A model generated the notes under the pieces. That model saw only the letters and a program-made list of their open reading frames with translations. It did not search any database and was not told the origin of the DNA. Shown here in pieces: positions 6,002-12,445 of a DNA stretch of 20,200 bases (positions are counted from its first letter, which is position 1; the number at the start of each line of letters is the position of its first letter). The DNA is from a virus. Both the position numbers and the translations under genes were made by a program. The stretch spans positions 1 through 20,200 of the IMG/VR virus record IMGVR_UViG_3300008113_006924; one strand, written 5' to 3'.

Positions 6002-6209
6002 TTGTTATTTCCTGTTCTGGTGTAGTAGGTGTAATTTTTATTACATCTTTTGTACAAGTCTGTGAGGCTTCACATTCTGGAGGAGTACATTCTGCAATTT
6101 CCCAATTTTTAGGATCTTGACATGGGTAGCGATATCTATTTAAAGAGTCGCACCCAGTTAATGATAGCATTAATAACCCAGATAGGGCAATAGTGATTAA
6201 TTTCCTCAT
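5994..6209 (-). CDS. Small lipoprotein, 71 aa
   Basis: The start at ATG 6209 gives MRKLITIALSGLLMLSLTGC: a lipoprotein signal peptide with lipobox LTGC, so Cys20 would be lipidated and the protein anchored outside the cell membrane. The mature part has five more cysteines and is Pro/Thr-rich near the end. A longer frame exists upstream, but a TATAAT box 6 nt before this ATG and the signal peptide make 6209 the start, with a leaderless mRNA. Small lipoproteins in phages can block superinfection or act as outer spanin-like partners; a role here is inference. Confidence 0.82.
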   Translation of the reverse strand: MRKLITIALSGLLMLSLTGCDSLNRYRYPCQDPKNWEIAECTPPECEASQTCTKDVIKITPTTPEQEITNG

Positions 6210-6215
6210 ATGACT

Positions 6216-6244
6216 ATTATACCCTATTGCTCGTCTTTTCTTAA
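6216..6244 (-). promoter_or_regulatory. Promoter of the lipoprotein gene (leaderless)
   Basis: TTAAGA (6244-6239, 4/6), 17-bp spacer, GGG then TATAAT (6221-6216), and 6 nt to the ATG at 6209. It lies within the 3' end of the upstream membrane-protein gene and could give the holin-lysin genes a separate transcript. Confidence 0.68.
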
Positions 6245-6421
6245 AGGTATGGTTAGCAGCCATATTGCAGTAGCAATTACTGTGGCAACACCAACGACTT
6301 GCTGGGCTGATCCTGTTAGGGTAAGCCATGCAATAAAAAATCCAAGCAGGGTAAATACCTGGGCAATACTCTCTTTAATTACTTCCCAAATATAGTTAAC
6401 TATAGCTTTGATTATTTTCAT
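6224..6421 (-). CDS. Small membrane protein, 65 aa (holin-like)
   Basis: 65 residues with two hydrophobic segments (about 20-37 and 41-59) and a charged tail RKDEQ. The short hairpin topology matches many small phage holins; with the 136-residue protein downstream, the cassette may have two membrane proteins as in many actinophage lysis modules. AAGGAGG lies 6 nt before the ATG, the strongest ribosome binding site in this region, and the ATG overlaps the preceding stop (TAATG). Holin function is inferred from size, topology and place only. Confidence 0.75.
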   Translation of the reverse strand: MKIIKAIVNYIWEVIKESIAQVFTLLGFFIAWLTLTGSAQQVVGVATVIATAIWLLTIPLRKDEQ

Positions 6422-8370
6422 TATATCCTCCTTGTCATGGCCGCTGCCACAATATTTGATGCGATAATTACTGGTACAACAACCTCTTGAGCCTTCTCTC
6501 TTTGGTCATCAGTCATATCTTTGCCCCATTCTGATGGATTTAACACCTTACTAAAATCTATGTCTGTAAATGCTCCTATTGGATCCGCCAAAAATGCTTC
6601 TGTTTGCACCTCTGTTGTTGCGTCCGCTAAAGTATATGGCATGCTTGCATCTCCTGCAGACTCTGCTCTAGACTCAAACTCAACAAATGCCTGTGCAAGC
6701 TCTGGGTTGCTTTTCATAGCCTCTGCAACTTGAGCAACATCTGAAGCCTTAATTCCTAGAGTTTCTGCAACTTCGGCCTTTGCCTCTTGAGTTAAAGCCT
6801 GTAGAGTTTGACTAACTGCAGATATTTGTTCTGGAGATAATACAACTAATTTATTGTCTTTGCTTGTAAGATTTGCAATAACATTAGAAAGATCTTCTTC
6901 GGTTCCGCTTCCCTTTTCAGGAACCAAGGCTGCTAGAACTTCATCTTTAATTTCAACATTATCTGTAGGCTCAGGTGTGGGCTCGTCTGTAGGCTCAGGT
7001 GTGGGCTCGTCTGTAGGCTCAGGTGTGGGCTCGTCTGTAGGCTCAGGTGTGGGCTCTGGACTTGGTTCTGGTGTAGGCTGATTTGCTGCAGCGTTGGCTG
7101 CTGCTTGTGCAATAGCAGCATTTAATTCTCTTTCAGATTGTTCAAAATAATAAGTCCATGCATCTTGAATAGCAGCATTCAAATCAATTATAGATTGATC
7201 ATATGTGTTGATTCTATTATTCTTTAATTCCAAGGAAGATGTTAGGTTTTGTTGTGCGTATGTTAGGTTTTGGCTTGCTGTTGTGAGAATTGATGTTAGA
7301 TTTTGTAAGGTTTCTAATTCTTGATTATAAACACTTAGTTTATCATTGTATACTTCTAACTTATTGTTATAATTTGTTTGAGCTGTAGCCCTTGCTGCAA
7401 GTGCTTCTTCATATGCATCTAACTGTGCTTGAGTTGGTCCTGATCCAGAAGAAAATGTATTTAGATTACAACTAAAGTTTTGTCCCCATACTCTTGGATT
7501 TCCAGCATAGTCACAACCTGCTCCAGTCCATCCTCCAGGAATAGCCCATCCAAGATGGTAGGATCCTGGGCCTCCTCCGTTGTACCACCATATCTCTACA
7601 CCTAAAGTCTTATCTTCACTGACATCGTATACTGGAGAATAGTCGCTCCATGTAGCGCCTTGCTCTACCCAGTTATCAACAGCAAGTTGTCCATCAACAT
7701 ACATTCTAAAACCATCATCTGTATATCCCGCAAAGTAGGTTTGCGTAAACCACGAAGGGACTGTTATCTGTCCAGTAAATTTAACTATAATATTTTCATA
7801 TCTACCACAGACTGGAAGTTGCATAGAACTTGAGTTCCATGTTCCAGTACATATTACAGATCCTGGAATTGCTACGTTTCCATTTCTTAATAAGTTATAA
7901 ACTGTATAGGCAAGACCAGGGCCACCAGAGCTTTGAATATTTGATTGAGTTATTTGGACATTAATATTAGCTATGCTAAGTGCATCTTGAGCATCGTTTC
8001 TTTCTTCAAGGGAATTATCTTTATGCTCAAGAGCCAGTGCTACCGTGGCTGTTTGGCCATCTACATTTGACTGAGCAAGGTTTTTAGACTCCAGCGCTGT
8101 AGCCTCTGCATCTACTGCATCATCGTAGGCATCATATGCATCGTCTTTAAGCTCCATAGCATTTGTCGCATATGTAAATTTATTTTCTGCTATGTCTATA
8201 AGATCTATAAAATCATCTTGATAAACTAAATTAGATACTTTATTATTAAGCTCTTCTATTTCTTGAGCGGCGAGGCTAAGTGGATCATCTCCATGGGCAG
8301 GAGTAAGAAATACCCATCCAAACATTAAAATGGTGGCTAATGATAATCTCCATGCTTTAGTCCTAGTCAA
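6421..8370 (-). CDS. Secreted PA14-domain protein with coiled coils and Pro-rich repeat
   Basis: 649 residues. Signal peptide at 1-27 (ending PAHG). Then a helical Ala/Asp/Glu-rich region (about 32-145), a PA14-like beta domain (about 151-305, with FAGYTDDGFRMYVDG, several Trp and four Cys), a second coiled coil (315-425), a Pro-Thr-Glu repeat linker (431-470), a Gln/Glu-rich region and a hydrophobic C-terminal helix (630-645) ending TRRI. PA14 domains bind carbohydrate, so this may be a surface or virion adhesin, or a tail-associated receptor-binding protein. It starts at TTG (8370) with AGGAG 7 nt upstream. It is encoded just before the lysis genes. The C-terminal helix followed by two Arg would fit membrane anchoring. 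Confidence 0.85.
   Translation of the reverse strand: MTRTKAWRLSLATILMFGWVFLTPAHGDDPLSLAAQEIEELNNKVSNLVYQDDFIDLIDIAENKFTYATNAMELKDDAYDAYDDAVDAEATALESKNLAQSNVDGQTATVALALEHKDNSLEERNDAQDALSIANINVQITQSNIQSSGGPGLAYTVYNLLRNGNVAIPGSVICTGTWNSSSMQLPVCGRYENIIVKFTGQITVPSWFTQTYFAGYTDDGFRMYVDGQLAVDNWVEQGATWSDYSPVYDVSEDKTLGVEIWWYNGGGPGSYHLGWAIPGGWTGAGCDYAGNPRVWGQNFSCNLNTFSSGSGPTQAQLDAYEEALAARATAQTNYNNKLEVYNDKLSVYNQELETLQNLTSILTTASQNLTYAQQNLTSSLELKNNRINTYDQSIIDLNAAIQDAWTYYFEQSERELNAAIAQAAANAAANQPTPEPSPEPTPEPTDEPTPEPTDEPTPEPTDEPTPEPTDNVEIKDEVLAALVPEKGSGTEEDLSNVIANLTSKDNKLVVLSPEQISAVSQTLQALTQEAKAEVAETLGIKASDVAQVAEAMKSNPELAQAFVEFESRAESAGDASMPYTLADATTEVQTEAFLADPIGAFTDIDFSKVLNPSEWGKDMTDDQREKAQEVVVPVIIASNIVAAAMTRRI
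6962..7057 (-). repeat. 24-bp tandem repeat, 4 copies, coding for PTPEPTDE
   Basis: Plus-strand unit tctgtaggctcaggtgtggg followed by ctcg, four copies at 6962, 6986, 7010 and 7034; only the last base of the fourth copy differs. It encodes a rigid, acidic Pro-Thr-Glu linker in the PA14 protein. The near-identity suggests recent expansion, and copy changes would stay in frame. Confidence 0.93.
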
Positions 8371-8384
8371 TTATAACTCCTACA

Positions 8385-8412
8385 TAACAAATTTTGTTAC
8401 ATAGTAATTATA
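8385..8412 (-). promoter_or_regulatory. Extended -10 promoter and palindrome before the PA14 gene
   Basis: TGGTATAAT, an extended -10 element (hexamer 8412-8407), without a clear -35. Just downstream, around the predicted start of transcription, is the perfect 7-bp inverted repeat TAACAAA-T-TTTGTTA (8385-8399). A palindrome across the start site is a typical place for a repressor operator. The leader to the TTG start is about 30 nt. Confidence 0.65.
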
Positions 8413-8421
8413 CCACTTTAA

Positions 8422-8610
8422 CTATTTAGGATTGTCGGTTTTATAAAACCCGTTTCCCTTAAATTGTATGCCAAAAGAGCTGAAGTGTCTTGTCATTATA
8501 GACTCACATTCAGCGCATGTGTACCCTGGATCATCTTCTGAAATTGAACGGGTTACTGAAAGTATTGCATGTGCATCATCGTAAGAACACTTGTATTCAT
8601 ATACTGGCAT
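8422..8610 (-). CDS. FmdB-type zinc-ribbon protein, 62 aa
   Basis: Starts MPVYEYKC and ends with GIQFKGNGFYKTD, both hallmarks of the FmdB/CxxC_CxxC_SSSS regulatory-protein family, which has small zinc ribbons of unclear function. The ATG at 8610 (GGGAG 6-7 nt upstream, overlapping the preceding stop) is preferred over an in-frame upstream codon because it gives the exact family N-terminus. The second knuckle is present (Cys32, Cys35), but the first has only Cys8; the expected partner at position 11 is Asp. His14 might replace it, or zinc binding may be weakened. It ends the accessory operon that begins near Hsp20. Confidence 0.85.
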   Translation of the reverse strand: MPVYEYKCSYDDAHAILSVTRSISEDDPGYTCAECESIMTRHFSSFGIQFKGNGFYKTDNPK

Positions 8611-8813
8611 TATTTTCTCCCCCATTGTATATAGTTCCAGCCACGCTCATGTGCGTAGTAAATAAATATTTTAACTACCGTTTCCCAAAATGCAATTGTA
8701 ACAGATAGAGAGGCATTCTTTGTAATTACATAAGCAACAGCAACAGAGGAAAGTGTGCCCCATATGCGATAACTTAATGCTTTAGCAAACGATCTGGCTT
8801 TTGTTACTGTCAT
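8610..8813 (-). CDS. DUF2061 membrane protein (copy 2)
   Basis: 67 residues with the DUF2061 pattern: an N-terminal basic RSFAKALSYR motif, two hydrophobic helices (about 16-31 and 36-52), and a C-terminal YYAHERGWN...WG motif. The ATG at 8813 overlaps the TGA of its paralogue by 4 nt (ATGA) and yields the same 67-residue length, so it is preferred over an in-frame TTG at 8825. DUF2061 proteins are small inner-membrane proteins of unknown function; in some bacteria the domain is encoded near or fused to sulfate-assimilation kinases, which fits the kinase gene upstream here. Confidence 0.83.
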   Translation of the reverse strand: MTVTKARSFAKALSYRIWGTLSSVAVAYVITKNASLSVTIAFWETVVKIFIYYAHERGWNYIQWGRK

Positions 8814-9013
8814 TCTTTGCCCCAAGATACGGAGTTCCAGATTCTTTCGTGGTAATAATAAGCAACAAAATTAACTCCATTAGTTATAATGGTTGCTAAA
8901 GTTGCCATACTAAAATCCTTGCTTAATGCGTACAGAGTTATAAATGTCGTTACTAGGGCAACAACCCTCCATGTTAAAGACTTAGCAAGTGACCTACTTT
9001 TCTTTACGCTCAT
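8810..9013 (-). CDS. DUF2061 membrane protein (copy 1)
   Basis: 67 residues, a divergent paralogue of the next gene: RSLAKSLTWR near the start, two hydrophobic helices (about 17-30 and 36-52), and YYYHERIWN...WG near the end. The shared conserved positions (R-S-x-A-K, Y-H-E-R-x-W-N, W-G) indicate a tandem duplication followed by divergence, or acquisition as a pair that works as a heterodimer. AGGG lies a few nt before the ATG. Predicted inner-membrane; function unknown. The paired genes follow the kinase/nucleotidyltransferase gene. Confidence 0.85.
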   Translation of the reverse strand: MSVKKSRSLAKSLTWRVVALVTTFITLYALSKDFSMATLATIITNGVNFVAYYYHERIWNSVSWGKE

Positions 9014-9122
9014 TTTTATCCCTAAACATTATTCGCTCTTCTGCTTCGTTCATTAAACGACCAGACTCCTCTAAGTAATTAAATACCCATTTGCTTGCGT
9101 TTTTCAGTAGCTGAAATAGCAT
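8994..9122 (-). CDS. Small basic protein, 42 aa
   Basis: Hidden in the overlap between the kinase/nucleotidyltransferase and the first DUF2061 gene. ATG at 9122, with a GGGGG run about 9 nt upstream, opens 42 codons to TAG. The product begins MLFQLLKNASKWVFNYLEES, continues with a charged helix (MNEAEERIMFRDKNERKEK), and looks like a short amphipathic helix pair, possibly membrane-associated. It overlaps the upstream gene by 44 nt and the downstream one by 20 nt. Coding-like composition in the part outside the overlaps supports it; function unknown. Confidence 0.62.
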   Translation of the reverse strand: MLFQLLKNASKWVFNYLEESGRLMNEAEERIMFRDKNERKEK

Positions 9123-9840
9123 GAATGTCTGCCCCCAAGTCTACTTGCTCAATCTTATATCCTACATCACGACCATAAACAATGTTGGTAATGTTAGGCA
9201 ATCTTAGTACTAATGCACCATCCATAAATTCGTCTTTAGCAATGTAACCCTTTACCTGATCAAAAGTGAGCGGGTCTTTCTCGCTTGTGTTATATGTATT
9301 ACGAACTCCTAATAATACTTGTTCTGTTCTTTTGCCCGCTTCTTTATAAAGAGCGTGGTGCCCTTCGTGCCAAGGCTGATATCTTCCAAGCATTAGCGTT
9401 GTAGGTGCAGACCAATCGTGTAAATTAAACTGGTCGATTATTGTAGAAGCTTTTTGATTAGGGTCGAACAGATGGCTTGGGAAACCGATGTCGTATTTAT
9501 CTGGGGCCTCAAACATTTTGTTTGTGTCTTCAAATCTGCCTTCTGTTATAGTGTTCATGTAAACAAGAATGTCTGGCTTCCCAAATGCTGCACGAGTTAT
9601 TGCAGTTGGGCATACAAAATCTACAATTACTGGTGCAACTCCCTGTTTAGCAATTAGGCGAGCCATTTCTCCCATTCGCCTTGCCTGCTCAATTCTATCT
9701 TCTGGGGTAAAGCTTAAATCAGAATTTACTGTTGCACGTACTTCATCTGCGTTAAGATGAATGGCGTTAATTCTTTCCTTTAATGCTTTTGCTAATTCCG
9801 TCTTTCCAGAACCTGGTAGCCCAATAATTTGAATAATCAT
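9079..9840 (-). CDS. Adenylylsulfate-kinase-like / nucleotidyltransferase fusion
   Basis: 253 residues from ATG 9840 (AGAGAG about 6 nt upstream; an in-frame GTG 48 nt earlier is less likely). N-terminal P-loop kinase: Walker A GLPGSGKT (7-14), DEVR (32-35) and DLSFTPEDRIEQARR (41-55), as in APS kinases (CysC), plus the lid-like FEDTNKMFEAP segment. C-terminal nucleotidylyltransferase (about 147-253): GRYQPWHEGHHAL with the HxGH motif at 158-161 and ISATEKR at 242-248, as in NadM/NadR-type and cytidylyltransferase-like enzymes. The domain order is the reverse of host NadR. It may make or activate a nucleotide-linked compound such as PAPS- or NAD-type molecules; the substrate cannot be read from sequence. 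Neighbouring DUF2061 genes favour a sulfate link. Confidence 0.85.
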   Translation of the reverse strand: MIIQIIGLPGSGKTELAKALKERINAIHLNADEVRATVNSDLSFTPEDRIEQARRMGEMARLIAKQGVAPVIVDFVCPTAITRAAFGKPDILVYMNTITEGRFEDTNKMFEAPDKYDIGFPSHLFDPNQKASTIIDQFNLHDWSAPTTLMLGRYQPWHEGHHALYKEAGKRTEQVLLGVRNTYNTSEKDPLTFDQVKGYIAKDEFMDGALVLRLPNITNIVYGRDVGYKIEQVDLGADIHAISATEKRKQMGI

Positions 9841-9890
9841 ATTAATCTCTCTGTTAGAGGGCAGTTTTTGGACGTACCCAGGTCTCACTT

Positions 9891-10307
9891 TTATTTAATT
9901 TTTAGAATTTTTGGTTGTTTTTCTTTTGGCAGATTTCTAACAACACGGATATTTAACATTCCGTCTTTTAGTTCTACACTAGAAACTTCCATGTATTCAC
10001 TTAGTTCAAAGATTCTTGTGAACTTACGTGCAGCAATTCCCTTATGTACAACTTCTGCATCTGTTACTTCTGTAATCTCACCTGTAATCCAAAGACTTCC
10101 GTCCTCTATTGATACAGTTAGATCTTCTCTGGTGAATCCAGCAACTGCCAGCGTTAACTGATAGTTGTCTTCGTCTAGCTTTAGCAAATCATACGGCGGG
10201 AATGCAGTATTATTTACCTTACTAAGACTATTGAAACGCTCCAACTCTCTGTTGAAGCCAATAAAAAATGGATCCTTGAATAGATCCATAGCAAATTGTG
10301 TTACCAT
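9891..10307 (-). CDS. Hsp20/alpha-crystallin small heat-shock protein
   Basis: 138 residues from ATG 10307, with AAGGAG 6 nt upstream. The alpha-crystallin domain spans about 35-128: PPYDLLKLDEDNYQLTLAVA and GFTREDL resemble IbpA, followed by LWITGE, the FELSEY segment and DGMLNIRVVRNLP. The C-terminal PKILKIK contains the I-x-I/L-type tail motif used for oligomer contacts. Small heat-shock proteins hold unfolding proteins; in phage they have been linked to capsid or replication protein folding. It has its own promoter and palindromic leader, unlike most internal genes. Confidence 0.93.
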   Translation of the reverse strand: MVTQFAMDLFKDPFFIGFNRELERFNSLSKVNNTAFPPYDLLKLDEDNYQLTLAVAGFTREDLTVSIEDGSLWITGEITEVTDAEVVHKGIAARKFTRIFELSEYMEVSSVELKDGMLNIRVVRNLPKEKQPKILKIK

Positions 10308-10331
10308 TTTATTCTCCTTTTTAAGCAAGTA

Positions 10332-10395
10332 ATTTAGTCTCCCCCATTTGGCAGGCGACTAAATAATTATACCATTTGCTGGGATAGTTGTGCAA
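10332..10395 (-). promoter_or_regulatory. hsp20 promoter with two inverted repeats
   Basis: TTGCAC (10395-10390), 18-bp spacer ending TGG, and TATAAT (10371-10366), an extended -10 promoter. The inverted repeat ATAGTTG-TG-CAACTAT (10384-10399) is centred on the -35 box. A second, ATTTAGTC...GACTAAAT (10332-10339 and 10357-10364), spans the start site and early leader and could be an operator or a leader hairpin. The 5' leader is about 50 nt. Confidence 0.7.
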
Positions 10396-10803
10396 CTATT
10401 TTTTTGATTTAGCCCTTTGTTTTGCTAGGGCGCTAAAGTCTTTAATCTTTGTTTCCCCCATATATCCCCATGCATACCCATCATCTATCATTTTCTGATT
10501 AATAGATATATCAGATCCATCAAGGAATACCCAACCTAAAATTCGACCATATTTTTCTGAAGAGTCCATCTTTTCTGTTTTGATTACAACAGTCTTTGCT
10601 GCCTCAATTGCACTTTTTAAATATGCCTTAGACTCAAGCCCTAATGACTTTTCTAGTTTATCTGATGTTCTGCTTTCTGGCGTATCGATGCCAGCCAAAC
10701 GAACTCTGGAGCTGAATGAAATATCAAAACCAAGATCTATATCTACATCAATAGTATCTCCGTCAACAATTTTACTCACCTTTTTTACGTAATATTCAAA
10801 CAT
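10396..10803 (-). CDS. Staphylococcal-nuclease-like protein
   Basis: 135 residues with the thermonuclease OB fold: KIVDGDTIDVDIDLGF (11-26), VRLAGIDTPES (34-44) with Arg35, Asp40 and Glu43 matching catalytic residues, KYGRILGWVF (84-93) with Arg87, and the INQKMIDDGYAW helix typical of the C-terminal half. These enzymes are Ca2+-dependent DNases/RNases. There is no signal peptide, so it would act in the cell, for example in host DNA breakdown. AAAGGAG sits 7 nt before the ATG. It follows the dehydrogenase gene by 9 nt and precedes the hsp20 promoter. Confidence 0.92.
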   Translation of the reverse strand: MFEYYVKKVSKIVDGDTIDVDIDLGFDISFSSRVRLAGIDTPESRTSDKLEKSLGLESKAYLKSAIEAAKTVVIKTEKMDSSEKYGRILGWVFLDGSDISINQKMIDDGYAWGYMGETKIKDFSALAKQRAKSKK

Positions 10804-10812
10804 GTTTCTCCT

Positions 10813-11508
10813 TTACCATGGCCTATCTATACTCTTTGTATGGGCCATACTTATTTTATTTATATTAACTGTTTCTGGTAGCTGAGACACCCAAAATATT
10901 GCTTCAGCTACATCTGAACTAGACAAAGCAACTTCTCTGGGCTGCCTACCATTTATGGTGCCTGGGGCTATTTCTGTTACACGTATGTTGTCTTGGTGAA
11001 GCTCAAATCTTAATGACTCTGTTATTACAGAGTTTGCTTTTTTTGCAGCAGAGTACGAGTTACTTCCTGGGAAAATATTATCTGCAGCAGTAGAGGTTAT
11101 GTTTATTATATGTCCCCTTTTATTTTTTTTGAATATTGGTATCAATACCTTTGACATGTTAAAAACATAAAAAACATTTATGTCAAAGCACTGCTGTAGG
11201 TGATCTTCTTTTGAGTATTCTACTGGTACATAGTCTATTCCTCCGCCAGCTACATTAACTAATATGGAAACATCCATATCAGAAATATAATCTCCAAACT
11301 TAGATATCTCTTCTTTATTAGATAAGTCTATGCTGTATGCGGTTATATTTTCATGGCTGTCTGATAGATTTTTTAATGCAGATTCAGTTCTTGCTAATGC
11401 AATTACTGTAAATCCTTCTTCGGCAAACCTTAGTGATGTTTGTCTACCAGAACCATAGCTAGCACCAGCAACTATTACTGTTCCCCTGCTCTCATTTTTA
11501 ATATCCAA
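10813..11508 (-). CDS. Short-chain dehydrogenase/reductase
   Basis: 231 residues from TTG 11508, which has AGGAG 7 nt upstream; the frame also runs back into tRNA-Arg, but starts there are implausible and an ATG at 11532 lacks a ribosome binding site. SDR landmarks: the cofactor motif GASYGSGR (15-22), NVAGGG (85-90, matching NNAG), Ser139, and YSAAK (Tyr152, Lys156) as catalytic residues, with APGTING after them. A classical NAD(P)-dependent SDR is normally about 250 residues, so this is slightly short. Substrate unknown. The message would be separated from tRNA-Arg by tRNA processing. Confidence 0.9.
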   Translation of the reverse strand: MDIKNESRGTVIVAGASYGSGRQTSLRFAEEGFTVIALARTESALKNLSDSHENITAYSIDLSNKEEISKFGDYISDMDVSILVNVAGGGIDYVPVEYSKEDHLQQCFDINVFYVFNMSKVLIPIFKKNKRGHIINITSTAADNIFPGSNSYSAAKKANSVITESLRFELHQDNIRVTEIAPGTINGRQPREVALSSSDVAEAIFWVSQLPETVNINKISMAHTKSIDRPW

Positions 11509-11538
11509 TTTTGTTCTCCTTTTATATTGCATTTTTAG

Positions 11539-11611
11539 TACCCCTGGAAGGAATCGAACCTCCGACACGCAGGGTAGAAACCTGCTGCTCTATCCCCTGA
11601 GCTACAAGGGC
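11539..11611 (-). tRNA. tRNA-Arg (UCU)
   Basis: A 73-nt cloverleaf. The acceptor stem GCCCTTG pairs with CAGGGGT (with G-T wobbles). The D arm contains AGCTCAGGGGATAGAGCA. The anticodon stem GCAGG/CCTGC carries loop TTTCTAC, anticodon UCU, and the T arm is GGAGG-TTCGATT-CCTTC (one wobble). The discriminator is A and CCA is not encoded. It decodes AGA, rare in high-GC hosts but common in AT-rich genes. Confidence 0.95.
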
Positions 11612-11617
11612 ATTGCT

Positions 11618-12340
11618 TTAAACATTATAGTCTAAAATAAATTTTAATATTGGCCTATATTTATCAACTACCAAATGATCATTTAATAAAAGATTTAGTG
11701 GCTTTTTGTACTGCATAGTGCTATCAATCATATCGCATCCAAGCACCTCACGAATATTTATAGGATCTGGCAGGTTATTCTTTCTGGAGTACTTTTGTAA
11801 TGCGTCTACAAACAGCAAATGCTGCTCATGTCTTTCCTCAAATTCTATGGCTGGGTCATCAGCAAAATTGCCCCAGTTAGCAGTGACTATAGTTATAAAC
11901 TGCGGTATAGGCTCTATAAAAACTATATTGGCATTGTCAAACTTTTTGATAGTGCTATTAACATAATGTTCTGCAACTTCGTCTGCGCCCTTGTATTTAT
12001 CTGATTGAGGTAAATAATTTTTTACATCTATGTAGCCTAGCCACGGCATAACTAAAGACTCAGAATTATTAAAGTCTTTAAGGTATTTATGTTTTTCATA
12101 GTTAAAGTTATACGCCGATCTTCCTGGATGGCTTGAGAAGGTAATATTGATATCATTTTCTATATAATATGTAAGCTCGTCATGTATTTTTTGCTGACCG
12201 CCATCTTCATTAGTTAAATATTGAACCAAAAATGTTTTAGATAATATGTGATCATGCATTTGATTATTTTTAATATGCATGTCTGGGAGATTATAGCTCA
12301 GCTTAGATGTATGAGAATCTCCTATTACTACTTTTTTCAT
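11618..12340 (-). CDS. SGNH-hydrolase-like protein
   Basis: 240 residues from ATG 12340 with AAAGGAGG 6 nt upstream; the frame continues back into tRNA-Met, so longer starts are rejected. GDSH at 7-10 resembles the SGNH/GDSL block I, MPWLGYIDVKN (98-108) resembles the Gly/Asn blocks of polysaccharide-modifying members, and NDHL (220-223) supplies Asp221 and a candidate His222. These proteins often hydrolyse or transfer acyl groups on carbohydrates. There is no signal peptide. The similarity is motif-level only, so a non-catalytic relative is possible. It lies between tRNA-Met and tRNA-Arg, as an accessory cassette. Confidence 0.72.
   Translation of the reverse strand: MKKVVIGDSHTSKLSYNLPDMHIKNNQMHDHILSKTFLVQYLTNEDGGQQKIHDELTYYIENDINITFSSHPGRSAYNFNYEKHKYLKDFNNSESLVMPWLGYIDVKNYLPQSDKYKGADEVAEHYVNSTIKKFDNANIVFIEPIPQFITIVTANWGNFADDPAIEFEERHEQHLLFVDALQKYSRKNNLPDPINIREVLGCDMIDSTMQYKKPLNLLLNDHLVVDKYRPILKFILDYNV
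11624..11629 (-). promoter_or_regulatory. Possible -10 box of tRNA-Arg
   Basis: TATAAT at 11629-11624, 12 nt before the mature tRNA 5' end and overlapping the end of the SGNH gene. No good -35 hexamer was found. Read-through from tRNA-Met and the SGNH gene could also supply tRNA-Arg. Confidence 0.45.
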
Positions 12341-12362
12341 TTTTGCCTCCTTTAAAATATAG

Positions 12363-12436
12363 TGTGCCAAGTAGGACTTGAACCTACGATTACCGAATTA
12401 TGAGTTCGGGGCTTTAACCAACTAAGCTATTGGCAC
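12363..12436 (-). tRNA. tRNA-Met (CAU), elongator type
   Basis: A 74-nt cloverleaf with a perfect acceptor stem GTGCCAA/TTGGCAC. The anticodon stem CCGAA/TTCGG carries loop CTCATAA, anticodon CAU, and the T arm is GTAGG-TTCAAGT-CCTAC. The normally paired first base pair and the lack of three G-C pairs in the anticodon stem rule against an initiator tRNA. tRNA-Ile2, which also has CAU and is modified to lysidine, cannot be excluded. The discriminator is A; CCA is not encoded. Confidence 0.93.
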
Positions 12437-12445
12437 CTAAGCTTA

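Noticed and set aside
6854-7081. Plus-strand frame with Gly-Ser-Gly-Val repeats
   Set aside because: Complement of the PTPEPTDE repeat in the PA14 gene; low complexity and no start signals.
10384-10406. Rho-independent terminator (inverted repeat plus T run)
   Set aside because: The T run follows the hairpin only on the plus strand, which has no genes; on the coding strand A residues precede it. Its overlap with the -35 box favours an operator.
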